DNA of 33,633 nt. Origin: a virus. The notes under the pieces are model-generated. The model was not told the origin of the DNA. It saw nothing but the letters and a program-made list of their open reading frames with translations, and did no database searches. The DNA lies in the IMG/VR virus record IMGVR_UViG_3300042541_000142, positions 1-33,633 of that record, one strand, 5' to 3'. Made by a program: the position numbers and the translations under genes. Of the stretch, positions 5,927 to 14,390 are shown piece by piece (the first letter of the stretch is position 1; every line of letters starts with the position of its first letter).

Positions 5927-8347
5927 ATGGCACTCATCTTAGCTGACAGAGTAAAAGAGACTTCCACCACTGCAGGTAATGGCACATTTACGCTTGCTGG
6001 AGCTGCCGCTGGTTTTCAATCCTTTGCTGTAGTTGGCGATGGAAATACCACCTACTACTGTATCGCAGGACAAGGGACTAATGAGTGGGAAGTAGGCATT
6101 GGAACCTATACGTCTTCCGGTACTACACTAGCTCGTACTACAGTTCTATCTAACAGTTCAGCAACAGAGCCAACAGCTTTAGTATTTGCCGCTGGGACAA
6201 AGGACGTATTTGTTACATACCCTTCAGAGAAGTCAGTCAATCTGGACGCATCAGGTAATGCAACCGCATTGGGTACGCCAGTAGCCTTTACAGGTACAAA
6301 CATAACTGGCACTGCAGCAGGTCTTACAGCAGGAGCCGCAACGGTATTAGCTACGGCAAGGAACATTGCAGGTGTGTCTTTTGATGGCTCTGCTGCTATA
6401 TCAATACCGTTAGAGAATCTATCTGATGTATCAATTGGCACTGCGGTGGTTAATGAGTTGCTTGGATATAACGGCACGGCTTGGGTTAATGTCCCGCCAA
6501 ACTCGGCATCAGCCGGGATAGGGGTTGTGTTTTATAACGCCACTCCAGTCATAACTGCGGCGGGAGCTAACAACGATGTAGCTCTTCTTACCTTTGCATC
6601 CATCCCAGTAACAACAGCAGAGCAGGTCATTACAGGAACAGCAGTTAGTAACACGGTGCTTTTCTCTGCTTTTATCACTGTTGCGCTAAATAGACTTCTA
6701 TTTGATGCCGGGATATATGACTTCACAATATGGGCTGGTGTAGACAGCATTGCTGGTGGCTCTGTTACAACCATTACTAGACAGATATATACAGCTACTC
6801 CGTTTGTTGTTGGCACTGTAACTACCACGGGGACAGGATCAAGCCGCACAGCTACAGCATCATCAGGAACGCCCTTTGCTACTTCGGTGATAGATGCTTC
6901 TGCTACAAATACAACTGCATCATACTTACAGACCCCTCAAGGTCTATACCAGATAACAGCTAGAACTTCTGACACGGTAGTAACTATTACCACGCCTAGT
7001 GGGTATACCAATGAGTCGGCAGTTGCTGGCACTGCATGGAAAAAACTGTTTGGAGTTACTACTCCAGCAATAACGTCTATATCTCCTAACTACTCTGAAT
7101 TAAGTATATATACAACTCAGCCATCAACGGTAGTTACTGCCGCAACAAAGATGGGTATTCTTGGGTTTGTTACTTCAGACGCTACTAGGACTATATCGCT
7201 GACCTACAACGGCGAAGATAGAAATACCCACGTTAATACGCCTCTGGCTAATCTACACAATGACTTGGCTGGGTTACAGGGCGGAGCTGCTACAGAGTAT
7301 TTCCACTCCACCTCTGCTGAATACACGGGAACAGGTACTGGAGTCTTTGTAAGGGCAACGTCTCCTACCCTAGTAACCCCAGATCTGGGCACTCCAAGTG
7401 CGTTAGTAGGCACTAACATAACCGGCACAGCTACAGCCTTTACAGCTAGTAACGTGACAACCAATGCTAACCTAACGGGCGAAGCCACCTCTGTAGGCAA
7501 CGCAGCCACCCTAACCAACTCAGCGGTTATAGGTAAGGTCTTAACTGGATACACATCAGGGGCAGGTACAGTAGCGGCTACAGATACTATTCTTCAGGCA
7601 ATAGAGAAGTTAAATGGAAATACTGCGGCAGTTCCCGGTACAGTAACTTCAGTCTCAGTAGTAACCAATAATGGCTTTGCTGGCACTGTAGCTACGGCTA
7701 CATCTACTCCGGCTATAACCTTAACAACAACAGTAACAGGCATGCTGAAGGGTAGTAATGTATCTGGGATTGTAAGTGCTGGAACAAGCGGCACTGATTA
7801 CTCTGATGGTACTTCAGCTCTAGCTACCGGCATATTAAAGAGTACAACTACAACTGGCGCATTAACTATAGCAGTAGCGGCAACAGATTATGTGGCTCCA
7901 AGCGCATATGCTTCAGCTAACGGTCTTACAATGGCTACAGCTAGGCTACTGGGCAGGACTACAGCATCAACAGGGGCGGCAGAGGAAATCACAGTAGGAA
8001 CTGGGCTGTCTTTAGCCACAGGAACTTTGTCATCAACAGCAACCTCAGCATCTCTGTCTAATGATACAGCTACAGCTTCTTATATATATCCAGTCTTTGC
8101 CACTGGAACAACCGGTGTAATAGCAAATCTATATACATCTGATGCCAAGCTACTATACAAGCCATCAACAGGCGAATTGGCAGTAACTGCGCCTATAGCC
8201 GCTAATGGGTTAGTGCTTAACGCAAATACTGTAGCAACAAGTTATACTATTGAATCTGGATTTAATGCTTCCTCAGTGGGTCCGATAACTGTGAGCGGTG
8301 GCGTTGTGGTTACGATTACATCAGGGCAGCGTTGGGTTGTCTTATAA
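5927..8347 (+). CDS. Long tail fibre protein
   Basis: An 806-residue protein. Residues 1-105 form a recognisable attachment domain (start MALILADRVKETSTT, then GFQSFAVVGDGNTTYY, TTLARTTVL and KDVFVTYPSEKSV) found at the front of many phage fibres. The middle holds repeated Thr/Ala/Gly motifs such as LGTP.A..GTNITGTA (near 120-130 and again near 490), typical of trimeric shafts. The last 35 residues (SYTIESGFNASSVGPITVSG and following) form a short terminal module that recurs in the 61-residue protein at 12062. No depolymerase or peptidase motif is visible. Likely adhesin or shaft of a main fibre; receptor unknown. Confidence 0.85.
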   Translation: MALILADRVKETSTTAGNGTFTLAGAAAGFQSFAVVGDGNTTYYCIAGQGTNEWEVGIGTYTSSGTTLARTTVLSNSSATEPTALVFAAGTKDVFVTYPSEKSVNLDASGNATALGTPVAFTGTNITGTAAGLTAGAATVLATARNIAGVSFDGSAAISIPLENLSDVSIGTAVVNELLGYNGTAWVNVPPNSASAGIGVVFYNATPVITAAGANNDVALLTFASIPVTTAEQVITGTAVSNTVLFSAFITVALNRLLFDAGIYDFTIWAGVDSIAGGSVTTITRQIYTATPFVVGTVTTTGTGSSRTATASSGTPFATSVIDASATNTTASYLQTPQGLYQITARTSDTVVTITTPSGYTNESAVAGTAWKKLFGVTTPAITSISPNYSELSIYTTQPSTVVTAATKMGILGFVTSDATRTISLTYNGEDRNTHVNTPLANLHNDLAGLQGGAATEYFHSTSAEYTGTGTGVFVRATSPTLVTPDLGTPSALVGTNITGTATAFTASNVTTNANLTGEATSVGNAATLTNSAVIGKVLTGYTSGAGTVAATDTILQAIEKLNGNTAAVPGTVTSVSVVTNNGFAGTVATATSTPAITLTTTVTGMLKGSNVSGIVSAGTSGTDYSDGTSALATGILKSTTTTGALTIAVAATDYVAPSAYASANGLTMATARLLGRTTASTGAAEEITVGTGLSLATGTLSSTATSASLSNDTATASYIYPVFATGTTGVIANLYTSDAKLLYKPSTGELAVTAPIAANGLVLNANTVATSYTIESGFNASSVGPITVSGGVVVTITSGQRWVVL

Positions 8348-8361
8348 CTAAAGGATAAATC

Positions 8362-9441
8362 ATGGCAAGTAGTTACTCAGCACTTAAGATAGAACTTATT
8401 GCTACAGGCGAACAGGTAAATGTTTGGGGGTCTACAACTAATACAAATCTTGGTACTGCGTTAGAAGAAGCTATTGTAGGTAGGGCTGTAGCTAGTTTTA
8501 CTACTGATGGTAACCTGACTATAGATCTTACCAATACTAACTCAACGCAAGTAGCTAGGCACTACATACTAAGTTTAACCTCAACTGGGGCGCTAACGGC
8601 TACTAGAGATCTGATAGTTCCCACAACTGATAAACCTTACATAATTGAGAACAACACTACTGGCTCACAAAGTATCCGGGTAAAGACCGCCGCTGGCACG
8701 GGGATAACAGTACCTAATGGTAAGACGGCTATGGTTTACGCCAATAGCACGAATGTAGTTTCAGCTCTTAGTTATGTTCCAGCTCTAAGTATAGACACAG
8801 CAACAATTGCGGCGGGAACAGCTATATTTTCTACGGCTACTATAACTACAGCAACAATCAACGGTGGAACGATTACAGGCATTACTGATCTGGCTGTAGC
8901 TGATGGGGGCACGGGGCTTTCTACACTAACTGCAAATAACGTAATTTTAGGCAACGGTGCTTCTGCCCCTACATTTGTTGCCCCCAGTACTTCAGGAAAC
9001 TTATTAACGTCTAACGGAACAACTTGGGCGAGTACCGCACCAGTTACGCCAGCCCCACCATTTGCTTCTGGTACACGCATGAGTTTTCAGCAAACAGCCG
9101 CTCCTACTGGGTGGACTAAAGATACCACTGCTGCAATTGATGATTCTATTCTTAGGTTTGTTACTGGGTCAGTTACCCCAAGCGGTGGTTCTGTAGCATT
9201 TAGTACATGGAACGCACAGACGGTTACTGGTGGCACTGCTATAACAACAGCCCAGATGCCAGCACACACGCACGGATATACAGAATATAGTACCTCGGGC
9301 GCAGCGGGAGCGTCATCGGGTCGCTTTGTATCATCCCCATTCACCCAACAAACGCAGTCAACAGGCAGTGGCGGAAGCCACACCCACCCGCTTACCCAAA
9401 ATATAAAATTCTACGACTTCATTATTGCAGCTAAAGACTAA
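8362..9441 (+). CDS. Tail fibre with C-terminal collar domain (HxH motifs)
   Basis: A 359-residue protein with RBS AAAGGATAA before its ATG. Residues 1-140 form a widespread fibre N-terminus (SSYSALKIELIATGEQVNVW, GTTNTNLGTALEEAI-like). Residues 160-230 are a Thr/Ala shaft with the GGTGLSTLT and GNLLTSNGTTW motifs. The C-terminal 120 residues are a tail-collar type domain: GTRMSFQQTAAPTGWTKD, then MPAHTHGY (H302, H304) and GGSHTHPL (H340, H342), ending IKFYDFIIAAKD. In T4 gp12 such HxH motifs bind metal along the trimer axis. It is probably a receptor-binding short fibre; its stop overlaps the next ATG. Confidence 0.85.
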   Translation: MASSYSALKIELIATGEQVNVWGSTTNTNLGTALEEAIVGRAVASFTTDGNLTIDLTNTNSTQVARHYILSLTSTGALTATRDLIVPTTDKPYIIENNTTGSQSIRVKTAAGTGITVPNGKTAMVYANSTNVVSALSYVPALSIDTATIAAGTAIFSTATITTATINGGTITGITDLAVADGGTGLSTLTANNVILGNGASAPTFVAPSTSGNLLTSNGTTWASTAPVTPAPPFASGTRMSFQQTAAPTGWTKDTTAAIDDSILRFVTGSVTPSGGSVAFSTWNAQTVTGGTAITTAQMPAHTHGYTEYSTSGAAGASSGRFVSSPFTQQTQSTGSGGSHTHPLTQNIKFYDFIIAAKD

Positions 9442-9758
9442 TGGCTAAAGACGCTAAAATATTATGCCCTTTGATGGGTTCTGAGTGCATTGAGGATGGC
9501 GCTATTAAAGATGGTGAGCTAGTTAAGTGTCGGTTCTGGGTGCATGTACAAGGTCTAAATCCTCAGACTGGCGAGACAGTATCTAATGGGGACTGTGCCT
9601 TTTGCTGGACTCCAATGCTGTTAATTGAGAATAGCCAACAACAAAGGCAGACTGGTGCTGCAGTAGAGTCATTCAGGAATGAGATGGTTAAGGCTAATGA
9701 GTCTAGTCAACAGCTTCTACTAAACACAACTAAGGTAGCTGCAATAGGGCGTGACTAA
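9441..9758 (+). CDS. Conserved Cys-containing phage protein
   Basis: A 105-residue protein starting at the TAATG junction. Five cysteines (C9, C16, C30, C52, C55) fall in its first half, within CPLMGSECIEDG, VKCRFWVHVQG and DCAFCWTPMLL; the second half is one long polar helix (AAVESFRNEMVKANESSQQLL). I recognise the family as a conserved phage gene next to tail fibres, without assigned function. The cysteine set could hold zinc or a cluster, or form disulphides; the sequence does not decide. It sits between the collar fibre and the first member of the short-fibre array. Confidence 0.75.
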   Translation: MAKDAKILCPLMGSECIEDGAIKDGELVKCRFWVHVQGLNPQTGETVSNGDCAFCWTPMLLIENSQQQRQTGAAVESFRNEMVKANESSQQLLLNTTKVAAIGRD

Positions 9759-9780
9759 CTAAGGGTACAAGGAGATATAA

Positions 9781-10725
9781 ATGGCTTCAACTATTGCGGC
9801 AGTGACAACGGGGGGTGGGGGTGTAATCACCACAGCAGACTCTAGTGGAAATCTCTCATTACTCTCAGGTGTGAATACGGTTGTTGCTGTGACCAGCGCG
9901 GGTGTGGCTGTAACTGGTACTCTGAGTGCTACGGGTGCAGTGTCAGGCACTACAGGGACGTTTACTTCTGGTGTTGCGGCTACGTCCCTAACAAACAAGA
10001 TTCAGCCAATCACTGCTTCTGTTGCTGCTAGTGCGTTAACGATTACTCTGAATCCTACGATACTAGACTTTAGAGCATCTCCACTAACAAGCGGAACAGT
10101 AACGACTATCGCTGTACCTGCTGCAATCTCAGTGGTTATCCCAAGTACCTCAACAATGGGTACTGTATCTGCTGTTCAGTCTCGCATTGTAGTAATCGCA
10201 ATCAATAATGCTGGTACTGTTGAACTGGCAGCGGTCAATATCTCTGGTGGCTCTGTACTGGATGAGACTACTCTGATTACTACTACAGCAGCAGCCGCCG
10301 CTGGTAACTCAGCAACAGCGTATTACTCAACAACTGCTAGAACTGGTGTGGCTTACCGTGTTGTAGGTTATGTTGAAAGCACGCAGGCAACTGCTGGAAC
10401 ATGGGCAACTGCTCCAAGCACACTACAAGGTTACGGTGGTCAAGCATTGGCTGCTATGAGTAGTTTGGGATATGGGCAGACTTGGCAAGCGGTTACACGC
10501 ACAGCCTCTACAACTTACTACAACACAACGGGCAAACCTATAACTGCACAAGTAGCTTGCGGTAACGCAGTATCAGGCAGTTTTAATCCAGTCATCAATG
10601 GTATTGGTTTTGGTACAGCGACATCCCCAGCTGGGGTTGGTCAAATCGTAACCCTTTTACTGCCTCCCGGTTGCTCATATAGTTGGACTGGCACAGGTTC
10701 AGCTTCTTGGTCAGAACTCCGTTAA
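9781..10725 (+). CDS. Short tail fibre 1 of the fibre array
   Basis: A 314-residue fibre preceded by AAGGAGATATAA. The N-terminal 70 residues are Gly/Thr/Val-rich (GVAVTGTLSATGAVSGTTGT), a typical fibre shaft with NLSLLSG at the start. Residues 75-240 form a beta-rich middle with Ala and Thr runs, and the C-terminal part (YGQTWQAVTRTASTTYYNT; GKPITAQVACGN; a final GTGSASWSELR) resembles receptor-binding heads with the AGVGQIVTLLLPPGCSY motif seen in other phage fibres. It is followed at once by a chaperone-like gene, forming the first fibre/chaperone pair of the array. Confidence 0.8.
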   Translation: MASTIAAVTTGGGGVITTADSSGNLSLLSGVNTVVAVTSAGVAVTGTLSATGAVSGTTGTFTSGVAATSLTNKIQPITASVAASALTITLNPTILDFRASPLTSGTVTTIAVPAAISVVIPSTSTMGTVSAVQSRIVVIAINNAGTVELAAVNISGGSVLDETTLITTTAAAAAGNSATAYYSTTARTGVAYRVVGYVESTQATAGTWATAPSTLQGYGGQALAAMSSLGYGQTWQAVTRTASTTYYNTTGKPITAQVACGNAVSGSFNPVINGIGFGTATSPAGVGQIVTLLLPPGCSYSWTGTGSASWSELR

Positions 10726-10738
10726 AAAGGAAAATAAA

Positions 10739-11008
10739 ATGAACTATAAAGACTTAGAAAACAACTTACACTTCCTTGATAGCACAGAGTTCGAGCATCT
10801 CTTACCTGTTGGTTGCGTACAGATTACAGATGATGAAGCAGAGACTATTAGACTATCGAAGGTAGTACCACCAACCTACTCTGAGCTACGCGCTGCTGCC
10901 TATCCACCAATAGTAGACCAGCTAGACACCATCTTTCACGGTGGTCTTGATGCTTGGAAAGCTGAGATACAGGCCACTAAGAATAAGTATCCTAAGGAGG
11001 TAGCATGA
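10739..11008 (+). CDS. Tail fibre assembly chaperone-like protein 1
   Basis: An 89-residue acidic protein with AAAGGAAAATAAA before its ATG. The C-terminal pattern E-L-R-A-A-A-Y-P-P-I-V-D-Q-L-D, then FHGGLDAWKAEIQATKNKYPK is a very common phage motif on small proteins encoded after fibres, generally taken as fibre assembly chaperones. Its stop overlaps the start of the next fibre (ATGA), and AAGGAGG at its 3' end supplies the RBS for that fibre. Direct partner is presumably the fibre upstream at 9781, by analogy with fibre/chaperone pairs. Confidence 0.75.
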   Translation: MNYKDLENNLHFLDSTEFEHLLPVGCVQITDDEAETIRLSKVVPPTYSELRAAAYPPIVDQLDTIFHGGLDAWKAEIQATKNKYPKEVA

Positions 11009-11682
11009 GTTCAATCGTTGTCGCAGGGGACGTTTCTGGCGCCATTACAATAGCTGCTCCAGCCGTTGCAGGCTCTGGAACACTAACTCTACCAGTTGCT
11101 ACCGACACCCTAGTGGGGAAGGCCACGACTGATACGTTAACGAATAAGAGCATAGCAGCTACTCAGTTAACAGGAACTATTGCAGCAGCTAGGCTACCAG
11201 CGGGGAGTGTGTTACAGGTGGTGAGTACAGCTAAGACAGATACATTCAGCCTAGCAGCAACCACAACATTCACTGATGTTACTGGTCTGACTGTAACGAC
11301 TGCCGCACTCAGGTCAACGGCAAGCAGGGTTTTCATAAGTGTGGCACTTGGCAGGGTCAGCCACTCAGCCGTAGGAACGTATTCGATTGCATTCAGGCTT
11401 ATGCGCGGAGCAACGGTGATCGCTGTTGCCGATGCTGCTGGCTCTAGGCCCAGAGCTAGTTTTGCGACAACTTCAGCTACAGACACTAATCACTCATTGG
11501 GAGCATCGTTTTCGTGGGTAGACTCACCTTCTTCAACTTCCGCTGAGACATATAAACTACAAATGACCGTTCAAGCGGCTGGAACTGGCTACATTAATCG
11601 TACTGGCGGTGACTCTGATGGCGCAGAGGTTTACCAGTCTCGCGCAGCATCTTCTATAACAGTAATGGAGATACAGGGATGA
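11005..11682 (+). CDS. Short tail fibre 2 of the array
   Basis: A 225-residue fibre starting in an ATGA overlap behind AAGGAGG. The N-terminal 55 residues are adaptor/shaft (GAITIAAPAVAGSGTLTLP; TDTLTNKSIAATQL). At residue 65 a head domain begins with ARLPAGSVLQVV, a motif shared with fibres at 12257 and 13184, and continues as a beta-sandwich with FRLMRGATVI, SFSWVDSPSSTSAETYKLQM and a final SSITVMEIQG. This LPAG..LQV head is widespread in phages. The stop overlaps the next gene's ATG. It is likely one of several alternative or co-displayed receptor binders. Confidence 0.8.
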   Translation: MSSIVVAGDVSGAITIAAPAVAGSGTLTLPVATDTLVGKATTDTLTNKSIAATQLTGTIAAARLPAGSVLQVVSTAKTDTFSLAATTTFTDVTGLTVTTAALRSTASRVFISVALGRVSHSAVGTYSIAFRLMRGATVIAVADAAGSRPRASFATTSATDTNHSLGASFSWVDSPSSTSAETYKLQMTVQAAGTGYINRTGGDSDGAEVYQSRAASSITVMEIQG

Positions 11683-12062
11683 TAGACTATACTAAAATAC
11701 TTTCACTCAACTATCCTAGCACTCAGTGGGCGCTCAACGGTGATTCCTACGAAGGTTTAGACTGGTACGACTCCACTCCAAAGCCAACACAAGCTGAACT
11801 TGATGCTCTCTGGATACCTACACAAGAAGCCGATAGTAAGTCTGCTAACAAAGCCACTGCATCATCACTACTAGCTGGCACTGACTGGACAACCATAGCA
11901 GACATAGGGCTACCAACAGCTAATCCTAGGCTATCCAATCAGGATCAGTTCATTGCTTATCGCCAAGTGATTCGTCAGATTGCTGTCTACCCACCTGCTG
12001 GTGAAGTGGTCTGGCCTACACCGCCAACAGAAGTTTGGGCTGCACCAGAAGGAGCTAAATAA
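11679..12062 (+). CDS. XkdW-like tail fibre chaperone 2
   Basis: A 127-residue protein in ATGA overlap with fibre 2. The start ILSLNYPSTQWALNGDSYEG, then LDWYDSTPKPTQAELDALW follows the XkdW-type pattern (Y-P-x-x-x-W near the front, then W-x-x-x-x-x-K-P-T-x-x-E-L), and the rest carries TDWTTIADIGLPTANPRL and IRQIAVYPPAG, common on phage fibre-associated small proteins. It is acidic and soluble. I read it as the assembly chaperone of fibre 2; it differs from the KYPK-type chaperones at 10739 and 12910. Its TAA overlaps the next ATG. Confidence 0.75.
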   Translation: MIDYTKILSLNYPSTQWALNGDSYEGLDWYDSTPKPTQAELDALWIPTQEADSKSANKATASSLLAGTDWTTIADIGLPTANPRLSNQDQFIAYRQVIRQIAVYPPAGEVVWPTPPTEVWAAPEGAK

Positions 12063-12247
12063 TGGCAACAGTTATTAACGGCGATACGGCAGGGGTTCAT
12101 ACCAGTGCTGCAGTTGAATGTCTCCAGCTTATTACTACAAACTACACTATCTCTAGTGGGTACAACGCTGGGTTTTTTGGTCCAGTAACAGTGGACACTG
12201 GGGTAAGTATTGTAATCCCAGATGGTGCAACGCTAACCGTAGTGTAA
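12062..12247 (+). CDS. 61-residue mini-fibre / cap module
   Basis: A short protein starting at a TAATG junction. Its C-terminal 35 residues (YTISSGYNAGFFGPVTVDTG and following, ending TLTVV) align by eye with the last 35 residues of the 806-residue fibre at 5927 (SYTIESGFNASSVGPITVSG, ending WVVL). This pattern, N-A-x-x-x-G-P-V-x-V-x-x-G-V-x-V, closes many phage fibres. Here it stands almost alone, with only about 25 residues before it. It could be a free-standing trimeric cap, or the remains of a longer fibre. RBS support is weak, so coupling to the upstream gene is likely. Confidence 0.6.
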   Translation: MATVINGDTAGVHTSAAVECLQLITTNYTISSGYNAGFFGPVTVDTGVSIVIPDGATLTVV

Positions 12248-12256
12248 GGAGTTTAT

Positions 12257-12913
12257 ATGGCAGGTAAGATTACAACGAACTCAGTAGTGCTAGGTGATAG
12301 CGCAACGGATACACAGAATTTTATACTGAAGACAAATGTAGATGGCACAGCGACCTTAGCTCGTGGCGCTGCAGGTACTTTAGGAACAGTGTTTGGCGTG
12401 AATGGTAGCAGTGCTATTACAGGTGCTACATTGGTTGCCCCAGCTTTAGGAACACCAGCAAGTGGAGTGCTGACTAACTGTACTGGAGTGCCAGCAGCAG
12501 CATTGCCAGCGGGAACAGTTTTACAGGTGGTTAATGCTACTTATTCAACGACTGCTACTAATTCAACAGCTTCTTATGCTGATACAGGGTTAACTGCAAC
12601 CATAACTCCAACTAGAAATACTAGTAAAATATTAGTCATTGTTAATCAAAATGGAGTAAGCGGCAATTCAGCTACTACTGGAGTAAATCTTCAATTATTA
12701 AGAGGAGTATCCTCAATTTCAATATTTGGTGTTGCTAATGCGTATGGAGTTACCTCTAGTAATATAACGGTGTCTTGTAATTATTTAGACTCTCCTGCAA
12801 CAACGTCTGCAACAACATATAAAACGCAATTTGTAAGATATGCCGGATCAACTGTGACTGTTCAAGGTAGCGGCGATATGTCCACAATCACACTAATGGA
12901 GATAGCGGTATGA
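12257..12913 (+). CDS. Short tail fibre 3 of the array
   Basis: A 218-residue fibre with AAGGAG 7 bases before its ATG. The N-terminal 80 residues form a shaft (VVLGDSATDTQNFILKTNVD; APALGTPASGVLTNCTGVP). At residue 88 the head domain opens with LPAGTVLQVVNATYST and continues NTSKILVIVNQNGVSG, LQLLRGVSSIS and SCNYLDSPATTSATTYKTQF, ending STITLMEIAV, parallel to fibre 2. The head-coding DNA is clearly more AT-rich than its surroundings (about 34% GC by hand count over 12541-12840), which suggests that it was acquired separately. It ends in an ATGA overlap with a chaperone-like gene. Confidence 0.8.
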   Translation: MAGKITTNSVVLGDSATDTQNFILKTNVDGTATLARGAAGTLGTVFGVNGSSAITGATLVAPALGTPASGVLTNCTGVPAAALPAGTVLQVVNATYSTTATNSTASYADTGLTATITPTRNTSKILVIVNQNGVSGNSATTGVNLQLLRGVSSISIFGVANAYGVTSSNITVSCNYLDSPATTSATTYKTQFVRYAGSTVTVQGSGDMSTITLMEIAV

Positions 12914-13182
12914 ACAACTTCATTTCAGCACTATACAAACTCTACCCTCAGACTGTTCGCACTATGGGCGATGATGCCTTTGATGTTGATGGCAATCCAG
13001 TTATCTATGACAAAGCACTTATACAAGCTGAACTAGATCGTACTGCATACATTGATCTTCGTGTTGCTGAATACCCAGACTTTAAACTGTACCTTGATGG
13101 TGTAGTCAAGGGTGACCAAGTGCAGATCCAGTCATACATTGATTCTTGCCTAGCGGTCAAAGCAAAATATCCAAAGGAATAA
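12910..13182 (+). CDS. Tail fibre assembly chaperone-like protein 3
   Basis: A 90-residue protein starting in ATGA overlap with fibre 3. Its front, ISALYKLYPQTVRTMGDDAF, and a middle I-Y-D-K-A-L-I-Q-A-E are chaperone-like, and the end RVAEYPDFKLYLDGVVKGD plus CLAVKAKYPKE carries the KYPK-type signature shared with the protein at 10739. It is acidic and without membrane segment. The position directly after fibre 3 fits a dedicated folding partner. The next fibre begins two bases after its stop. Confidence 0.75.
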   Translation: MNNFISALYKLYPQTVRTMGDDAFDVDGNPVIYDKALIQAELDRTAYIDLRVAEYPDFKLYLDGVVKGDQVQIQSYIDSCLAVKAKYPKE

Positions 13183-13183
13183 C

Positions 13184-13798
13184 ATGACAATAACACTTAG
13201 AGCTGGGGTAGTAAGTTCGGGTATCCAACAGAATGGTACTGAGTTCCTCACAGTTGATTCATCAAACAATGTCTCACTAACTAATAACTTGGCTGTAACT
13301 GGGACGCTGACTGCTACGGGTAAATTGGCTGCATCATCATTGCCAGCAGGATGTGTTTTACAGGTTAAGAACTTTCAAACCGGGACTTATGCAACTGGCA
13401 CAACCTTGCTTCCTTTTGATAATACTATTCCACAAATTACAGAGGGCAATCAATATTTATCTTTGGCAATTACCCCAATCAGCGCAACAAGTAAACTGTT
13501 AATTCAAGTCAATATAGTTATGTCATCATCTGTTCTAAGTTTTTGCACCGCTGCATTGTTCCAAGACTCAACAGCAAATGCAATTGCCGCTAGCACTGCC
13601 TACGCTCCTGTGGCTACTGGAATCGTGATAACTTCTTTCAATTATTTTATGACAAGTGGAACAACATCATCCACAACCTTTACTGTTAGAGCTGGTACAA
13701 ATAATGCTGGTACAACTACCATTAATGGACAAAGCGGGGGTCAGTCTTTTGGCGGGGTATGCTCCTCCTCAATCACAATCACGGAGATAGCAGCATGA
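13184..13798 (+). CDS. Short tail fibre 4 of the array (no chaperone gene after it)
   Basis: A 204-residue fibre whose ATG is preceded by CAAAGGAATAAC. The N-terminal 45 residues are shaft (VDSSNNVSLTNNLAVTGTL), and the head begins at residue 52 with LPAGCVLQVKNFQTGTYATG, continuing SATSKLLIQVNIVMSSS, SFNYFMTSGTTSSTTFTVRA and the end SSITITEIAA, the same layout as fibres 2 and 3. The head DNA is again AT-rich. Unlike the others, no chaperone follows: the stop sits in an ATGATTAAC string that still looks like a chaperone start but runs out after nine codons. Confidence 0.8.
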   Translation: MTITLRAGVVSSGIQQNGTEFLTVDSSNNVSLTNNLAVTGTLTATGKLAASSLPAGCVLQVKNFQTGTYATGTTLLPFDNTIPQITEGNQYLSLAITPISATSKLLIQVNIVMSSSVLSFCTAALFQDSTANAIAASTAYAPVATGIVITSFNYFMTSGTTSSTTFTVRAGTNNAGTTTINGQSGGQSFGGVCSSSITITEIAA

Positions 13799-13814
13799 TT
13801 AACAGGAGAATAAT

Positions 13815-14378
13815 ATGCCTATAACTCTAAGCGGTACAACTGGCATCACTACACCTGCTATAGCAGATACAGGAACACTTTCTGTCACTGGAGTAACAAC
13901 GCTGACTGGTGGACTAAACGCTGCTCTGCCAGTATTGAGTGGCGGCACAGGAGTTACTACTTCTACTGGTACTGGCGCTAATGTGTTGGGGACTTCGCCT
14001 ACTCTAGCCACACCTACATTCGACTCTGCTCAACTACCCACAATCTCTGGTACTGCGCCGCTTTATATGTGTCGTGCTTGGGTAAACTTCAACGGCACTG
14101 GTACTGTGGCTATTCGTGCTAGTGGGAACGTGAGTAGTATTACTGATAGAGGCGTCGGGCGCTACACGGTGAACTTTACGACTGCTATGGTGGATGTGAA
14201 TTATTCAACAAGTACTGGTGTTAGAAAACTGGACACAAACGAAGACAATAATATGGTAATTACTTTGGGCGCAACTACTACTGCTTATTCAACAACGGCA
14301 GTTGCTCTAACAACAGGCTTTGCAACCTCAGCTAGTAATCAAGATGCTGAACTTGCGTGCGTTGCCGTCTTTCGCTAA
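13815..14378 (+). CDS. Short tail fibre 5 of the array
   Basis: A 187-residue fibre with AGGAGAATAAT before its ATG. The first 75 residues are shaft (GTTGITTPAIADTGTLSVTG; VLSGGTGVTTSTGTGANVLG). The head differs from fibres 2-4: it begins LYMCRAWVNFNGTGTVAIRA, followed by GNVSSITDRGVGRYTVNFTT and ends AELACVAVFR. That A-W-V-N-F-N-G-T-G head is one of the most widespread small fibre domains of phages. It is followed by the 14391/14573 gene pair, which take the chaperone position. Confidence 0.85.
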   Translation: MPITLSGTTGITTPAIADTGTLSVTGVTTLTGGLNAALPVLSGGTGVTTSTGTGANVLGTSPTLATPTFDSAQLPTISGTAPLYMCRAWVNFNGTGTVAIRASGNVSSITDRGVGRYTVNFTTAMVDVNYSTSTGVRKLDTNEDNNMVITLGATTTAYSTTAVALTTGFATSASNQDAELACVAVFR

Positions 14379-14390
14379 AAGGACACCAAA

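Noticed and set aside
5927-9400. Several long open frames on the - strand opposite the fibre genes
   Set aside because: They mirror Thr/Ala/Gly-rich fibre codons, have Val/Pro/Ala-rich products without motifs, and lack RBS and neighbours on that strand.
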